From: Mycobacterium sp.
GTDB lineage: Bacteria > Actinomycetota > Actinomycetes > Mycobacteriales > Mycobacteriaceae
Direction: 5' to 3'
Assembly: GCA_016197405.1 (NCBI GenBank)
Contig: JACPVR010000017.1
Location: 1-64,000, forward strand
Length of the DNA stretch: 64,000 nt
Part shown: piece after piece, positions 16,047-25,701 of the stretch
Position numbering within the stretch: position 1 is the first letter of the stretch
Layout: each line of letters begins with the position of its first letter
The notes under the pieces: generated by a model
What the model saw: only the letters and a program-made list of their open reading frames with translations
Databases searched by the model: none
What the model was told of the DNA's origin: nothing
Program-made: the position numbers and the translations under genes

Positions 16047-17855
16047 TCACGAGTTCATCCGTTGGCCCGGCACGTCATTGGCTCCTTCGGTCGTCAGAGC
16101 TGAGGCCAGCGCACGGGCCATATCGTCGTCGGTGACGTCGAACGCGGCGCGATCGGTGCTGGCCAGCTCTCTCAACCCCGCAGAGCCCAGCGTGTGCATC
16201 CGGCGGGCACGTTCCCGCTTGCACGCCACCACCACCTTGCGGGCGTAGCGACCGTTGCCCGCGGCGTCGAGAGCGGTGCCCGCCTTGGCGGGGAGGGCAC
16301 GAAGACGATGCGTCTCTTGCCGCAATAACTCCCACGCACTCTCGGCAACGGTGACCTTTTCCTGATCCGCGATTGACCGGCCAATAGCGACGATCTCGTC
16401 AGCGTTGTAGCTGTCGAAGGTCAACGTGAAATGGAAACGGCCTGCGAGGCCGGGATTGGTTGCCATGAACCGGCGCATCTCAACCGGGTACCCCGCCACG
16501 ATGACCACGAGCTGGTCGCGGTAGTCCTCCATGTACTTGAGCAATGTGTTGATGGCGTCCTTGCCGAAAGAATGCCCCTCCGTTACAGGCGCGAGCCGGT
16601 AGGCCTCATCGATGAACAGAACCCCGCCCCGCGCTTGTTCGCAAATGTCGCGCATCTTCTCAGCGGTCTTCGAGACGTAGCCGACCACGATGTCTTCCTC
16701 GGTCACTTCCAGTGGCTTAGGACGATCGATTTTCCCCAGCCCGAACAGGATTTCGGCGACAATCCGCGCATAGCTTGTCTTCGCTGTGCCCGGTGGACCT
16801 TCAAAGACCATATGGTTCTCATTGGCGGTGCCGACATCCTCCCCTTGCTCTGCAAGAAGAAGATCAATCTCTATTTCGGTGCGCCACACCGCGATCTGTT
16901 CCTTGGGCCCCTCCAGACCGATGAACGCCGCCAGCCGTTCCTCCGCGCGGGCGAGCACTTCTTGACGCGTGGCATCACGGTCAGCCTTGTCGCGGGCGGC
17001 GCGGCTGGTGCCGGTGGCCGGATCCCACTTGTCGGTTCGAGTGGCGATCGTCTCCGGGTCGGTGATGTCCAACCCGAACGTTCGATCATTGAGTGCGACC
17101 TGAGCACGCTCGAAATCCGGCCACTGCACACGGATTCCGGCCAACACCGCCTCGGATTCCTCGTCCTCACCCTGGTACCGAAGCACCAAGGCCCGACAGA
17201 ACAAGGCGTCGCGCGTCAACAGATCGGTACCACCAGTACCGCGGGCGCCCAAGCCGTCGGTAGGTTTGGGCTGCGCATCGAGCACCCGCTGCGCAGCCTG
17301 CAGCGCTGGCTGCATCAAGCCGAGGCTGGCCCCCGCCCACGCCTCCTGCAGGCTTGCTGCCCGAGCAAGATAGCCGTCCCTGGGATCGTGGGTGCAGACT
17401 CCGACCGCACTCAACACGTCGGGCCAGCGGCGAGTCTTCGTTGCCAGACACGCTCGCACATAACCCGTTTGGGCGTGATCGGCCGGCAATCGGTCGAGCA
17501 CGTCACTGGCCTCTTGAAACCGATCGGCATCGATCAGCGCGGCCGCGTAGGCAAGCTGGGCGGTGGTCGGATCAATAATCGGGATCCGGGCGTACTCGAT
17601 CTCGAAGAACGCACCCATGCTGGCCGGGTTCAGTTGCAGCCGGCCCAGCCCTTCGCCGAGCCGGTCAGCGTGCTCGGACAGCTTCGACAGCACCGTCAGC
17701 GTCCGTTCCCCGGTCGCGTAGCGGCCCAACCATCCGTCTGCCAGCGCGGGATCATCTTGAGTGGCCAGTACGAAAACTTTGGCCGCGCGCTCAGGCGCAG
17801 ACCCCACTACCTTCATCGCCGCACGCAGGGCATCCAAGGAACGCTGACTGATCAC
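16047..17855 (-). CDS. eccA: EccA, AAA+ ATPase of the ESX system
   Basis: 602 aa. GTG 17855 overlaps the eccE stop. Residues 1-270 form the TPR-like helical domain of EccA. The C-terminal half is a CbxX/CfqX-type AAA+ module: Walker A FEGPPGTAKTSYAR near residue 357 and Walker B GVLFIDEAYRLAP near residue 410, followed by arginine-finger region NPGLAGRFHFTLTF. The usual GKT is AKT here. EccA is the cytosolic ATPase that acts on ESX substrates or chaperones (e.g. EspG-PPE complexes). It is the last core ESX gene. Confidence 0.93.
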   Translation of the reverse strand: MISQRSLDALRAAMKVVGSAPERAAKVFVLATQDDPALADGWLGRYATGERTLTVLSKLSEHADRLGEGLGRLQLNPASMGAFFEIEYARIPIIDPTTAQLAYAAALIDADRFQEASDVLDRLPADHAQTGYVRACLATKTRRWPDVLSAVGVCTHDPRDGYLARAASLQEAWAGASLGLMQPALQAAQRVLDAQPKPTDGLGARGTGGTDLLTRDALFCRALVLRYQGEDEESEAVLAGIRVQWPDFERAQVALNDRTFGLDITDPETIATRTDKWDPATGTSRAARDKADRDATRQEVLARAEERLAAFIGLEGPKEQIAVWRTEIEIDLLLAEQGEDVGTANENHMVFEGPPGTAKTSYARIVAEILFGLGKIDRPKPLEVTEEDIVVGYVSKTAEKMRDICEQARGGVLFIDEAYRLAPVTEGHSFGKDAINTLLKYMEDYRDQLVVIVAGYPVEMRRFMATNPGLAGRFHFTLTFDSYNADEIVAIGRSIADQEKVTVAESAWELLRQETHRLRALPAKAGTALDAAGNGRYARKVVVACKRERARRMHTLGSAGLRELASTDRAAFDVTDDDMARALASALTTEGANDVPGQRMNS

Positions 17856-19492
17856 GCCCGCACCACCAGATGCGATAGGAACTGAGCCTCATTGCGAGGC
17901 CGCATGATGCTCAGGCGGACCCCTTGGACACTTGGCGTCCCGAGCACCAGCTCATCGCCGGAATGCTGGACCAAGGTCACGTCGGCATCCGGTTCGGCGG
18001 CCTCGCTCAGGGTGATCAGGGTATGCCCACGCTCCCCGGCGGTCACCCCGTGTCCAGTCCCGTCAGCGACAATGATGTTCGGAGAGCGCACGGGCTCGCG
18101 ATCACTGGCGATGCTGATGCGATGGGTGTTGTCGCACAAGGGCTGCCACACCTGCGGCCGGTCGGTATGGATCAGGATGACCGCACCTGCGGCACTGGCC
18201 CTCAACAGCAGCGGAATGACGGTGTCCAGCGGCGCGCACAGTGAAACCTTGCTGGCGCGCAGCGGATCGGTGAGCGGCATCAGGAAGGGAACACCGGTCA
18301 CCGTCATTCCCAGCATCGGCCCGCTCGGCCCAACCGGCACCTTCAGCTCGGCGGGGTCACTCAGACGGCGCGGCGAGACCTCCAGGCGCAGCGCCCGGTC
18401 CCCGAGCGGCAAGCTTGCCAGCAGTGAGTCGAAGCACTGCCCGATGACCGGTCTCAGTGTCAGCAGGGGCGGATGAGGTATCGGCGCGGGGGTGTGAAAC
18501 CGTACGACTGCCCCCGCGGCGACCACACCGGCCCGATCGGCGGTCAGGCGAATCGAGGTGACCGTGGCATCGGAGCGCACCGTCCACACGTCGTTGAGCA
18601 CACGCGTGTTGAGATCCTTGCCCGCGATCCGATACGTCGTCACGTACTCAGACACCGTGTCCAGGTAGCTCCAGCCCTCCCGAATCCGGTCAAGCTCTGC
18701 ACCGGCCAGCAGTGTCGCGGTGGCCTGGTTGATCTGATCGGCAGTGCATGTGATCGCCCGGCAACCCGCTCGAAGCACCGACTGACGGACCCGCTCGGTG
18801 GCCGCCGCCGCCGCGGCGGCCGCATCGCCGCGATACACCATCGCCGCCAGACACGCCTGGGGGCACAGTCGCAGCACCAGCCAGGTGCGTCGCTCCCCGA
18901 CAGCAGCGCGGTCAGCGATAATCTCCTCGTATTTCGGGGTGTAACGCCCGTCGAGGGCCACCCGGGCACCCGCTGACACCACATCGGCCGAATGCAACTC
19001 CAGTCCGGCGAACTGATGAAGTTGGTCGATAACGCCTTGCAGGGGAATCAGATTGGTCGTCTCGGCCCCCGCAGGTACCAGCACCGTCGGCGCAAATGCC
19101 TTGCCGTGCAACGCAATCATGGTCACCGCGTACTGGCCATCCCAACGCATCCCGACCGCGCCTGCCCCTGGCATATCCACGTTGAATGCAGGAGGAATGC
19201 CGGCACGTCGCAGGTGGGCCTTCGCGCTACGGCGGAAGTATGCGTAGCGTACGGCGCGGATCATCCATCCCCCCGCCGTGGCACCGTTATAGCTGAGCGT
19301 GACGAGAAGCAGGGCCGCCATCGCGATCAGCACCGCTGCCCACCAGACCACCGGCGTGATCACGACCAAGACAGTAAACGCGATAACCTCGGCAATGATC
19401 ACCAACGACAACCGCAAGTCCAAGCGCCACCGCCGGATCTGTTCGCTCAAACCGGCTTTCGGGCCGGGAATATGCTCCTCTAACATCACCAT
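17852..19492 (-). CDS. eccE: EccE, ESX membrane-complex component
   Basis: 546 aa, ATG 19492 with AAAGGGG upstream. Two adjacent membrane helices near residues 28-68 (LSLVIIAEVIAFTVLVVIT and WWAAVLIAMAALLLVTLSY) are followed by a long soluble domain, the standard EccE layout. The sequence RRSAKAHLRRAGIPPAFNVD after the helices is basic. EccE lines the periphery of the EccB-C-D-E core complex in the inner membrane. It is coupled to eccA downstream and lies 13 nt after mycP. Length fits the family. Confidence 0.85.
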   Translation of the reverse strand: MVMLEEHIPGPKAGLSEQIRRWRLDLRLSLVIIAEVIAFTVLVVITPVVWWAAVLIAMAALLLVTLSYNGATAGGWMIRAVRYAYFRRSAKAHLRRAGIPPAFNVDMPGAGAVGMRWDGQYAVTMIALHGKAFAPTVLVPAGAETTNLIPLQGVIDQLHQFAGLELHSADVVSAGARVALDGRYTPKYEEIIADRAAVGERRTWLVLRLCPQACLAAMVYRGDAAAAAAAATERVRQSVLRAGCRAITCTADQINQATATLLAGAELDRIREGWSYLDTVSEYVTTYRIAGKDLNTRVLNDVWTVRSDATVTSIRLTADRAGVVAAGAVVRFHTPAPIPHPPLLTLRPVIGQCFDSLLASLPLGDRALRLEVSPRRLSDPAELKVPVGPSGPMLGMTVTGVPFLMPLTDPLRASKVSLCAPLDTVIPLLLRASAAGAVILIHTDRPQVWQPLCDNTHRISIASDREPVRSPNIIVADGTGHGVTAGERGHTLITLSEAAEPDADVTLVQHSGDELVLGTPSVQGVRLSIMRPRNEAQFLSHLVVRA

Positions 19493-19505
19493 TGGAACGG
19501 CCCTT

Positions 19506-20900
19506 TCAGCCTCGTCGCGATTTCGACATAGCGCCGACCGCCAGCACCGCGGCCAGTAGTACCGCCAACGTCGCGGTTCCGGCCAGCGCCATGACCATCG
19601 GGCGGCGGTCAGGTTCCGCTGGAGATGGCCGCGGGCCGAGGGGCCGCGACAAGTTCTCCCTCGGCATCGGGATCGGTGGCACGTCGTAGTTCAACGCCGC
19701 CACCGGATCGATCACGCCGTAGCCCAAGCGGTTGTCCACGACAGCAGCCGGCGAGTGCGCGGTCTGTTTGATTCGGTTGATCACCTGGTAGGCGGGCAGC
19801 TCGGGGTACTTCGCTCGGATCAGAGCCGCCAACCCCGAGACGTAGGCCGCCGAGAAACTGGTACCGCTCATCGGCTTAAGCGAGTTGGTCTGCGAATCGT
19901 GGGTACCGTCGATCAGGTGGCCTTGTTGGTTGACGCCTTCCACGAACAGCCCCGGTGCCCCCACGCCTACCCATGGCCCAGCCAAGCTGATGTCGGTGCC
20001 CTGGTCATCAACGGCGGGCTGTCCCTCGTTGTTGGTGGAGCTAACCGACAGCACGTAATCAGAGAACCAGGACGGGGTGCTGATCGTCACCACCGAGCCC
20101 CAATTGCGTGGGTCTTCGACACTCGTGGCGTCAACATTGGGATTCTGCGCACAGCCCTGATTTGCGGTGTTGCCCGACGCCGCGACCACCACGGCGTCCT
20201 TGTCCACCGCCGCGTACCGCAGCGCCGCACCGAGGGTGGTCTGGTCAACGGGCTTGAGCACCGGGATGCAGGACACGATCGACATGTTGATCACGCGGGC
20301 TCCACTGTTAGCCGCGGCGACTACTGCCCGCGCCAAGCTACTCACCGTGCCGGCGCGGCGATCCTCCTCCGAGGTTGCCGACGGTGCCACCGGCTTGAAC
20401 ATCTGCGAGGACTGCCGGATGGATATCAACTCGACCTCCGGTGCCACACCGACCAACCCATCACCTTCGGCGGCACTTCCGGCGATGATCGCCGCGACCG
20501 TCGTGCCATGAGAGTCGCAGTCCTGCAACCCATCCCCGCCAGCCATCACGAAATCGCCACCACCGCGCAGCTTGGGCAACCGGGGGTTCGGCCAGACCCC
20601 GGTGTCGATCATCGCCACCGAAACCCCCGCCCCCCGGCCGGCGGATTCCCACAGCCGCGGAAGGTTCATGAAGGCTTGCGATCCGGGGACCGCAGCCGGA
20701 TCAGTACCGGCAATCAGCCCAGTGGCGATGCAGTCAAACTTCTGCTCCATCGGCTCGTCGGGTCGCGGGGTGCCGTCGGGCACCGCCAGCGGATCAACGA
20801 CCGGCGGTGCGATGGCGCCCGCCGACGGTGCACCCACCAACGGCCACACCGCCCCGATCATGGCCACGGCAGCCAGCGCTCCCGCGCGTTGGCCTCTCAT
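19506..20900 (-). CDS. mycP: MycP, mycosin subtilisin-like protease
   Basis: 464 aa from ATG 20900, 7 nt after AAGGA. Signal peptide at residues 1-30 (AGALAAVAMIGAVWPLVGA). The catalytic triad is complete: Asp in AMIDTGVW near 97, His in DSHGTTVAAII near 131, Ser in MSGTSFSAAYVSG near 344, with oxyanion Asn in AASGNTANQGC. A C-terminal membrane helix (LAGTATLAVLLAAVLAVGA) anchors it. Mycosins are periplasmic and stabilise the ESX core complex; protease activity is partly separate from that role. It overlaps the eccD stop. Confidence 0.95.
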   Translation of the reverse strand: MRGQRAGALAAVAMIGAVWPLVGAPSAGAIAPPVVDPLAVPDGTPRPDEPMEQKFDCIATGLIAGTDPAAVPGSQAFMNLPRLWESAGRGAGVSVAMIDTGVWPNPRLPKLRGGGDFVMAGGDGLQDCDSHGTTVAAIIAGSAAEGDGLVGVAPEVELISIRQSSQMFKPVAPSATSEEDRRAGTVSSLARAVVAAANSGARVINMSIVSCIPVLKPVDQTTLGAALRYAAVDKDAVVVAASGNTANQGCAQNPNVDATSVEDPRNWGSVVTISTPSWFSDYVLSVSSTNNEGQPAVDDQGTDISLAGPWVGVGAPGLFVEGVNQQGHLIDGTHDSQTNSLKPMSGTSFSAAYVSGLAALIRAKYPELPAYQVINRIKQTAHSPAAVVDNRLGYGVIDPVAALNYDVPPIPMPRENLSRPLGPRPSPAEPDRRPMVMALAGTATLAVLLAAVLAVGAMSKSRRG

Positions 20901-22441
20901 CACATGTTCCTTGCCAGGTAGAGGAGGTTAAGCAGCCAGATCGCCATGGGCAGCGTCGCGACGATCAGCAGGTACTCGACCCATTCGATGACCTTGCGGA
21001 AGACCGGCGAGAACACCTTGGCCGGGACAACCGCCGCGGCGACCAATCCGGCCACGCCCAGACCGAGCACCACCGCAGCCGCGATGTAGACACTCAAAGT
21101 GCCCTCACCTGCGAGCGCGTAGTTGCCGGCGGTAATGAGCACCATCAGCAACCCGGTCGCCACGACGATGATCGACTGCTCCCGGCTGGCGAACGCACGC
21201 CCGCGCATCACCAGGATGGCTGCCAGCACGCCGATATAGACCGTGGCCAGCCACCAGCGGCCCTGGCCGGGGATCACAGCCCAGACCGAGCCGCCCACGA
21301 AGAACACCCCGACTGTCACCAACAGTGCGGTCAGATAGATGTTCGCGGCCTCGGCCGCGCGCCGAAGCTGCTCTACGGTCGGCGTTCCTTGGTGCTCAGC
21401 GGCGACCAATGCCTCCGCGGCAATAGCATCGGCATCGGAGAACGTGTCCTTGCCGGTAACGGTCGGAAACGGGGGTATCGGGATACCGGCCATCCGTGCG
21501 GCGATCTTGGGTGCGCCGGTCAGCACGAACAGGTTGATCGCGAGCATCGCCACCGACAGGTTCTGCAGCGACACCCCGGTCACCGCGTAGATCAGTGCCA
21601 GTACCGCCACCGCGGTGCCGATGAGCACCGTGGCCGATACCACCGTCCGTGGGGCAGGGCTCAACCGCCACAGCGCCGCGGCCACGGCCGCTGTGAGCAC
21701 GGCCGCCAACATCACATGCCACGACCCCGGATAACCCGGAGTCACCATCACCGCCGCTGCCGGACACGCGATCAGCACCCCCGAGAGCCACATCGCCGTC
21801 GCGGTCACCGAGTCTCTGGCCCGCCACCACACCAGTGACCCGGCCACCAACAACACCAATGCCAAGCCCGCTGCCGCTAAGCCGGGAATCAGGTTCCAAT
21901 CCTGACCGCTGTCCAGATTGCGCCACCAGGCCAACCCCAACAGCGCGGTGACCGCGGCCACCGCCGCGGCGACGACCACCCCGGCCACCCGACGGGCGGT
22001 CTCAGCGGTCACCACCGAATAATGCTGCTGGTTGAGCACCGCCACCGCCGATGACGGTGACTCGAAGATCGGCGTGAACTCCACCTCGGCGTCGATGATG
22101 TCGAGCACCAGCAGCTCGCCATCGCGCACACCCTGCTGTGTCAGGCTCTGCGTGCGGTCCAAGGGTTGTCCACTGATCAGCGTCATCCGCACGACACCAG
22201 GGCTGATCATGCGTTCGTCGTCCGGCTTGCGCATCCCGTCGTCGTTGCCCTCGCGAGTCAGCAGGACCCGCACCAATGAGTCAGCAACCGCCGCGACCGG
22301 CGAACTCGCCGGCAGGGTCAGATCGTGCTGGCGGCCCTCGAAGAGGACCGCCACACGCACCTGCTCAGCCAAGCGCACACGCTCAGCGGGAATCGTCCCG
22401 GCCGGGTGCTTATCGGTCACCGCAACGTCTGTCGATGTCAT
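20900..22441 (-). CDS. eccD: EccD, ESX polytopic membrane channel component
   Basis: 513 aa from ATG 22441, which overlaps the espI stop (ATGA). Residues 15-110 form the ubiquitin-like cytosolic domain (RVAVLFEGRQHDLTLPA, DGELLVLDII). The rest contains about eleven membrane helices, e.g. AGVVVAAAVAAVTALLGLAW and SVAMLAINLFVLTGAPKIAA, with the conserved cytosolic loop IPPFPTVTG. EccD dimers form the bulk of the ESX inner-membrane barrel. Length and topology are normal for the family. Confidence 0.93.
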   Translation of the reverse strand: MTSTDVAVTDKHPAGTIPAERVRLAEQVRVAVLFEGRQHDLTLPASSPVAAVADSLVRVLLTREGNDDGMRKPDDERMISPGVVRMTLISGQPLDRTQSLTQQGVRDGELLVLDIIDAEVEFTPIFESPSSAVAVLNQQHYSVVTAETARRVAGVVVAAAVAAVTALLGLAWWRNLDSGQDWNLIPGLAAAGLALVLLVAGSLVWWRARDSVTATAMWLSGVLIACPAAAVMVTPGYPGSWHVMLAAVLTAAVAAALWRLSPAPRTVVSATVLIGTAVAVLALIYAVTGVSLQNLSVAMLAINLFVLTGAPKIAARMAGIPIPPFPTVTGKDTFSDADAIAAEALVAAEHQGTPTVEQLRRAAEAANIYLTALLVTVGVFFVGGSVWAVIPGQGRWWLATVYIGVLAAILVMRGRAFASREQSIIVVATGLLMVLITAGNYALAGEGTLSVYIAAAVVLGLGVAGLVAAAVVPAKVFSPVFRKVIEWVEYLLIVATLPMAIWLLNLLYLARNM

Positions 22442-24234
22442 CGCCGCCCCTGCCCGTGGTCGTCGCCCGGTGTCGGCCACTGCGGCCGATACCCCGGGTC
22501 CTTGTCAGCCGCCCCCGCGAACCCGTCCACAATGGAGGCCGCCGTCTCGATGAACGCCCGTTGGGTTTGCGGTGCCAGCCGATCGAAGCTGATCGCCGTG
22601 GCATCGCTGAGGTGCGGATCGTAGGGAATGTCATGGACGGCCCGCACAGCACGCTCAAAGCCCTCATGAAGGTTGCGCACCGCCTTGGTGGGAGTGACCT
22701 TGTTGACATTGCTCACCACCATCACCGCCGAGCGCACCAGGTGCGGGTATCCATGCTGCATCAGCCAATCCAGCGTCTCGCGGGCAGCTTCGGCTCCGTC
22801 ATAGCGCGTCGTCGTGGGCACGACCACCGCGTCAGCCATTGACAGCACAGCCGCAATCACATCGTCACGCATCTGATTTCCACAGTCGAGCAACGCGATC
22901 GGGTACTGCCGAGACAAACGTTGCCAGGTCATCACCAACTCACGGCCGGTTATCACCCTGTCCCCAGGATCGCCGGCGAGCACCTCCAAACCGGAGGAGC
23001 CATCCTTACCCAGGTAATGCCGAAAATCGCTGTAAGAGTGCAAATTCGGGTCTGCCAGCAGCCCGCGCCACGTCCCGGTGCTGGGCTCATTGACCCGCTT
23101 CGCGAGATTGCCGCTGGCCGGGTTGGCATCAATGGCAACCACCTTGTCGTCGCGGTAACGTGCCAGCGCCGCCCCGATTCCCACAGTGGTGGTCGTCTTG
23201 GACACTCCACCTTTCTGCTGCAACACCGCAATCGTGTAGGTGCCACGCAGATTCACCGTCAAACGCCGCCGCAGGTCATTCCACTCACGCTCAGCGGGAC
23301 TGAGCCCCAAGTTGATCCGCGTGGTCTTGTACACCCTGCGCCGCCACCCACGTTCGGGAACCTGCTTGTAGGGAGTGACGAAATCCGCCTCCCGGACCTG
23401 AGACTGCATGGCTCCCACCGACTCATGCCGCTGCCCGGGCCGTCCGAGCGGTCCGGGACCGGGCGGGGGCGGAGGCGGGGGTTGCGGGGTCGCGGCCGGA
23501 TACCCAGCGGCTGGCCCGGCCTGCCAGTCGTGCCGTTCGACCGGATCGGGACGCGGCACCGGGCTACGGGGTGGTTCGTACTGTCGCGGTGGGGGTGGCG
23601 GAGCCGGTGCGTGCTGTGGCGACGCCGGACCCGCATACCCGGATTGCGCGTAGTAGCCGTCAGCGTCGCCGGGTCCGTACTCACCTACTGGCGGCTGTGC
23701 GTGCCGCGCCGTCGACTCCCCGCCGTGCGGGCCCGCTGCCATGGGCGGCGGCGCGGGCAGCCGTAACGGTGACATCGCCTCCCCCGGCATCGGCGGTGGG
23801 TACGCGTCCGGTGGTGTGTGTCCGCTGTCTGATCCGCCGTCAGCCACCCAGGGGGGCGTGCCCGCCGGCGGGGGTGGTGGGTACGCGTTCGGCGGTGCGT
23901 GTCCGCTGTCTGATCCGCCCTCTGCCACCCAGGGGGGCGTGCCCGCCGGCGGGGGTGGTGGGTACGCGTTCGGCGGTGCGTGACCGCTGTCGAACCCGCC
24001 TTCGGGCGCCGGGCCCGTGGCGTAGGACGAGGGCGGCGACGTTGCACTGCCGTCGTACGGGTCGGCCTGCGGGACAGGCATTCTCGGATTGGTATGGGTC
24101 TCGCCATCCTCACGCGCGATGTCATCGGGCGATGTCGGTGTCGCGGCGTCCTCCCCGGCGGGCGTACCCGTCGGTTGCAGATACTGGCTGAAAAAGTCCT
24201 GATCGCTCACGGGCTCTCGATTCTCCTGCGCCAC
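22438..24234 (-). CDS. espI: EspI-like P-loop ATPase with Pro-rich repeat N-terminus
   Basis: 598 aa from GTG 24234 (GGAGG about 10 nt upstream); GTG 24210 is a plausible alternative. Residues 1-290 are Pro/Gly rich and disordered, with a 27-residue unit (GSDSGHAPPNAYPPPPPAGT core) present about three times. The C-terminal half is a MinD/ParA-type ATPase: deviant Walker A QQKGGVSKTTTTVGIG near residue 343, DANPASGNLAKRV, and Walker B-like ALLDCGNQMRDD. EspI in ESX-1 modulates secretion when ATP is low. This protein sits between espG and eccD, as in ESX-1-type loci. Confidence 0.88.
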   Translation of the reverse strand: MAQENREPVSDQDFFSQYLQPTGTPAGEDAATPTSPDDIAREDGETHTNPRMPVPQADPYDGSATSPPSSYATGPAPEGGFDSGHAPPNAYPPPPPAGTPPWVAEGGSDSGHAPPNAYPPPPPAGTPPWVADGGSDSGHTPPDAYPPPMPGEAMSPLRLPAPPPMAAGPHGGESTARHAQPPVGEYGPGDADGYYAQSGYAGPASPQHAPAPPPPPRQYEPPRSPVPRPDPVERHDWQAGPAAGYPAATPQPPPPPPPGPGPLGRPGQRHESVGAMQSQVREADFVTPYKQVPERGWRRRVYKTTRINLGLSPAEREWNDLRRRLTVNLRGTYTIAVLQQKGGVSKTTTTVGIGAALARYRDDKVVAIDANPASGNLAKRVNEPSTGTWRGLLADPNLHSYSDFRHYLGKDGSSGLEVLAGDPGDRVITGRELVMTWQRLSRQYPIALLDCGNQMRDDVIAAVLSMADAVVVPTTTRYDGAEAARETLDWLMQHGYPHLVRSAVMVVSNVNKVTPTKAVRNLHEGFERAVRAVHDIPYDPHLSDATAISFDRLAPQTQRAFIETAASIVDGFAGAADKDPGYRPQWPTPGDDHGQGRR

Positions 24235-24255
24235 AAGTGGCCTACCTCCTCGGAC

Positions 24256-24303
24256 TGATTCATAACAGTACATGATGAATCACTTTTAGGCACCACGTAA
24301 ACA
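24256..24303 (-). promoter_or_regulatory. espI upstream region: inverted repeat and shared CACGTAAACA element
   Basis: A perfect 8-bp inverted repeat TGATTCAT/ATGAATCA (24256-24263 and 24275-24282, 11-bp spacer) lies 22 bp before the espI start. CACGTAAACA (24294-24303) is next to it; on the coding strand this reads TGTTTACGTG, as upstream of the T4SS operon. It marks an internal promoter or operator within the ESX run (inference). Confidence 0.45.
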
Positions 24304-24368
24304 CCTGTTTTGACTGATCTGTATGGCCTGGTTTAGTACCTGCCAGCGGACCGGGTGTGGACCACCAT

Positions 24369-25238
24369 CTAACGCCCGGTCCTGGGCGTGGCCGACCAGT
24401 CCGCGAGGCCCACCGTCGCCATCACCGCATTCAGCGCTGAAGTGATCGCCGCGGTGGTGCCCGGCGCGATCAGCGTCCACCACGACCCGCTCTCGCTGCG
24501 CACAGGCCCACTGATGAGCCTGCCTGCGCTGGTGTCGGTGACCGTGGCCGCCGTCTTGCTGACCTGCATCTGGTGATTGCTGCCGTGAGTCACCACGGCC
24601 ATCGACAGCTCCATGATCGGATGATCGGCGGCCAGCGTCACGATCCGATGCTGATCGGCATCCATGCCCAGGCGACCCAACGCCACCATCGGGCTGTGCT
24701 CGCCGCGCAGAACCTGCGCCAAGCTGGTCAGCAAGTCAGCCGTGGGCACAGTCACCGCATCGAAGCGGGCCGGCTCCATCACCGGCCCACACAGCGGCAG
24801 CACGCGCTGCACCAAGCCCGCGATCGTCATTCCCGAACCCAGGCTCTCTACCGTGACGTTCTCGCCGTGCCGCGCGGCCACGATCGTCATCTCGCCACGT
24901 CGTGCGATAGCTACCCGCAGATGCTCGCCCCCGCGATGGATCAGACACGCCAACACCACATCCGGGTTGCCCAGCGTCTCGACCCAGAGTTTCACCTGCG
25001 GGTGCACCGCCCGACCGTCGAGCAGTACCCCGGCTTCCTCGAGCACCGCATAGCCAGGGTGGCTCTCGGGCAGTCCGCATTCACTGACGAACGGACGGCA
25101 GACCAGCACCGCGGGTAGGGTCTCCACCCCGCACAACGCCTGCACCAGCCACAGTCCCTCGGCCGTGATTTCCAAGCTCGACGCCGGCTGCGGACCCGCT
25201 ATGCGCGGACCCGGCCGACCCACAAATGACGCGACCAT
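24369..25238 (-). CDS. espG: EspG, PE-PPE chaperone
   Basis: 289 aa from ATG 25238 with GAGGAG upstream (GGTGAGGAG). The sequence has the EspG pattern: N-terminal LEITAEGLWLVQALCGVETLP, central VVLACLIHRGGEHLRVAIARR and a C-terminal domain with RGEHSPMVALGRLGMDAD and GTTAAITSALNAVMATV. EspG binds the tip of the PPE helical bundle in the cytosol and keeps PE-PPE pairs soluble for export. The PE-PPE pair two genes upstream is the expected client. A 134-bp gap (24235-24368) with regulatory repeats follows it. Confidence 0.85.
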   Translation of the reverse strand: MVASFVGRPGPRIAGPQPASSLEITAEGLWLVQALCGVETLPAVLVCRPFVSECGLPESHPGYAVLEEAGVLLDGRAVHPQVKLWVETLGNPDVVLACLIHRGGEHLRVAIARRGEMTIVAARHGENVTVESLGSGMTIAGLVQRVLPLCGPVMEPARFDAVTVPTADLLTSLAQVLRGEHSPMVALGRLGMDADQHRIVTLAADHPIMELSMAVVTHGSNHQMQVSKTAATVTDTSAGRLISGPVRSESGSWWTLIAPGTTAAITSALNAVMATVGLADWSATPRTGR

Positions 25239-25361
25239 CTCCTCACCTTCTCCCCGTCGTGAGATCCCTCATGCAATCCCGCCCCCAATGCACTCGGCCC
25301 GGCCTGTCGACATAATCGCCAGACCGGGCCGAATACCCGTCACCGTAGGGACCTTGGCCAC

Positions 25362-25649
25362 CTACACGTACTGCGCCTTGATCGCCCCGTCCTTGGCGAC
25401 CATCCCGTCGGCACCGGTCAGCAGTGCCCTCTCGGCTTCGTTGAGCTTGCCGCTCAACGCGTCGACCAGCGTGATGGCCTGGGTGTAGTTCTCGCGGAAC
25501 GCTTCGCCGCCGCCGCCCTGAAAGTGCGTCTCGGTCATGCCCTTGAGCTTCGCGGCTTCGGCGGCGACCTCGGCTGTCAGCGTCTTGCAGGTCGCGATCT
25601 GCTGAGCGCAGTCGTGAATCGCCGGGATGTTGTATTCGATCATACTCAT
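25362..25649 (-). CDS. Esx/WXG100 protein, EsxA-position
   Basis: 95 aa from ATG 25649, 8 nt after GAGGAG. A helical hairpin of WXG100 size; the turn that normally holds Trp-x-Gly reads HFQGGGGEAF near residues 42-51, so Trp is replaced by Phe. No Tyr-x-x-x-Asp/Glu motif is present. It follows the other esx gene at 25702, so the two should form the secreted heterodimer of this ESX system. The upstream 51-bp gap contains only ribosome-site sequence. Confidence 0.85.
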   Translation of the reverse strand: MSMIEYNIPAIHDCAQQIATCKTLTAEVAAEAAKLKGMTETHFQGGGGEAFRENYTQAITLVDALSGKLNEAERALLTGADGMVAKDGAIKAQYV

Positions 25650-25701
25650 GATGTGCTCCTCTTAGATTCGTTGCTGGATGCGCGATGTGGCGTGTGGCCG
25701 G

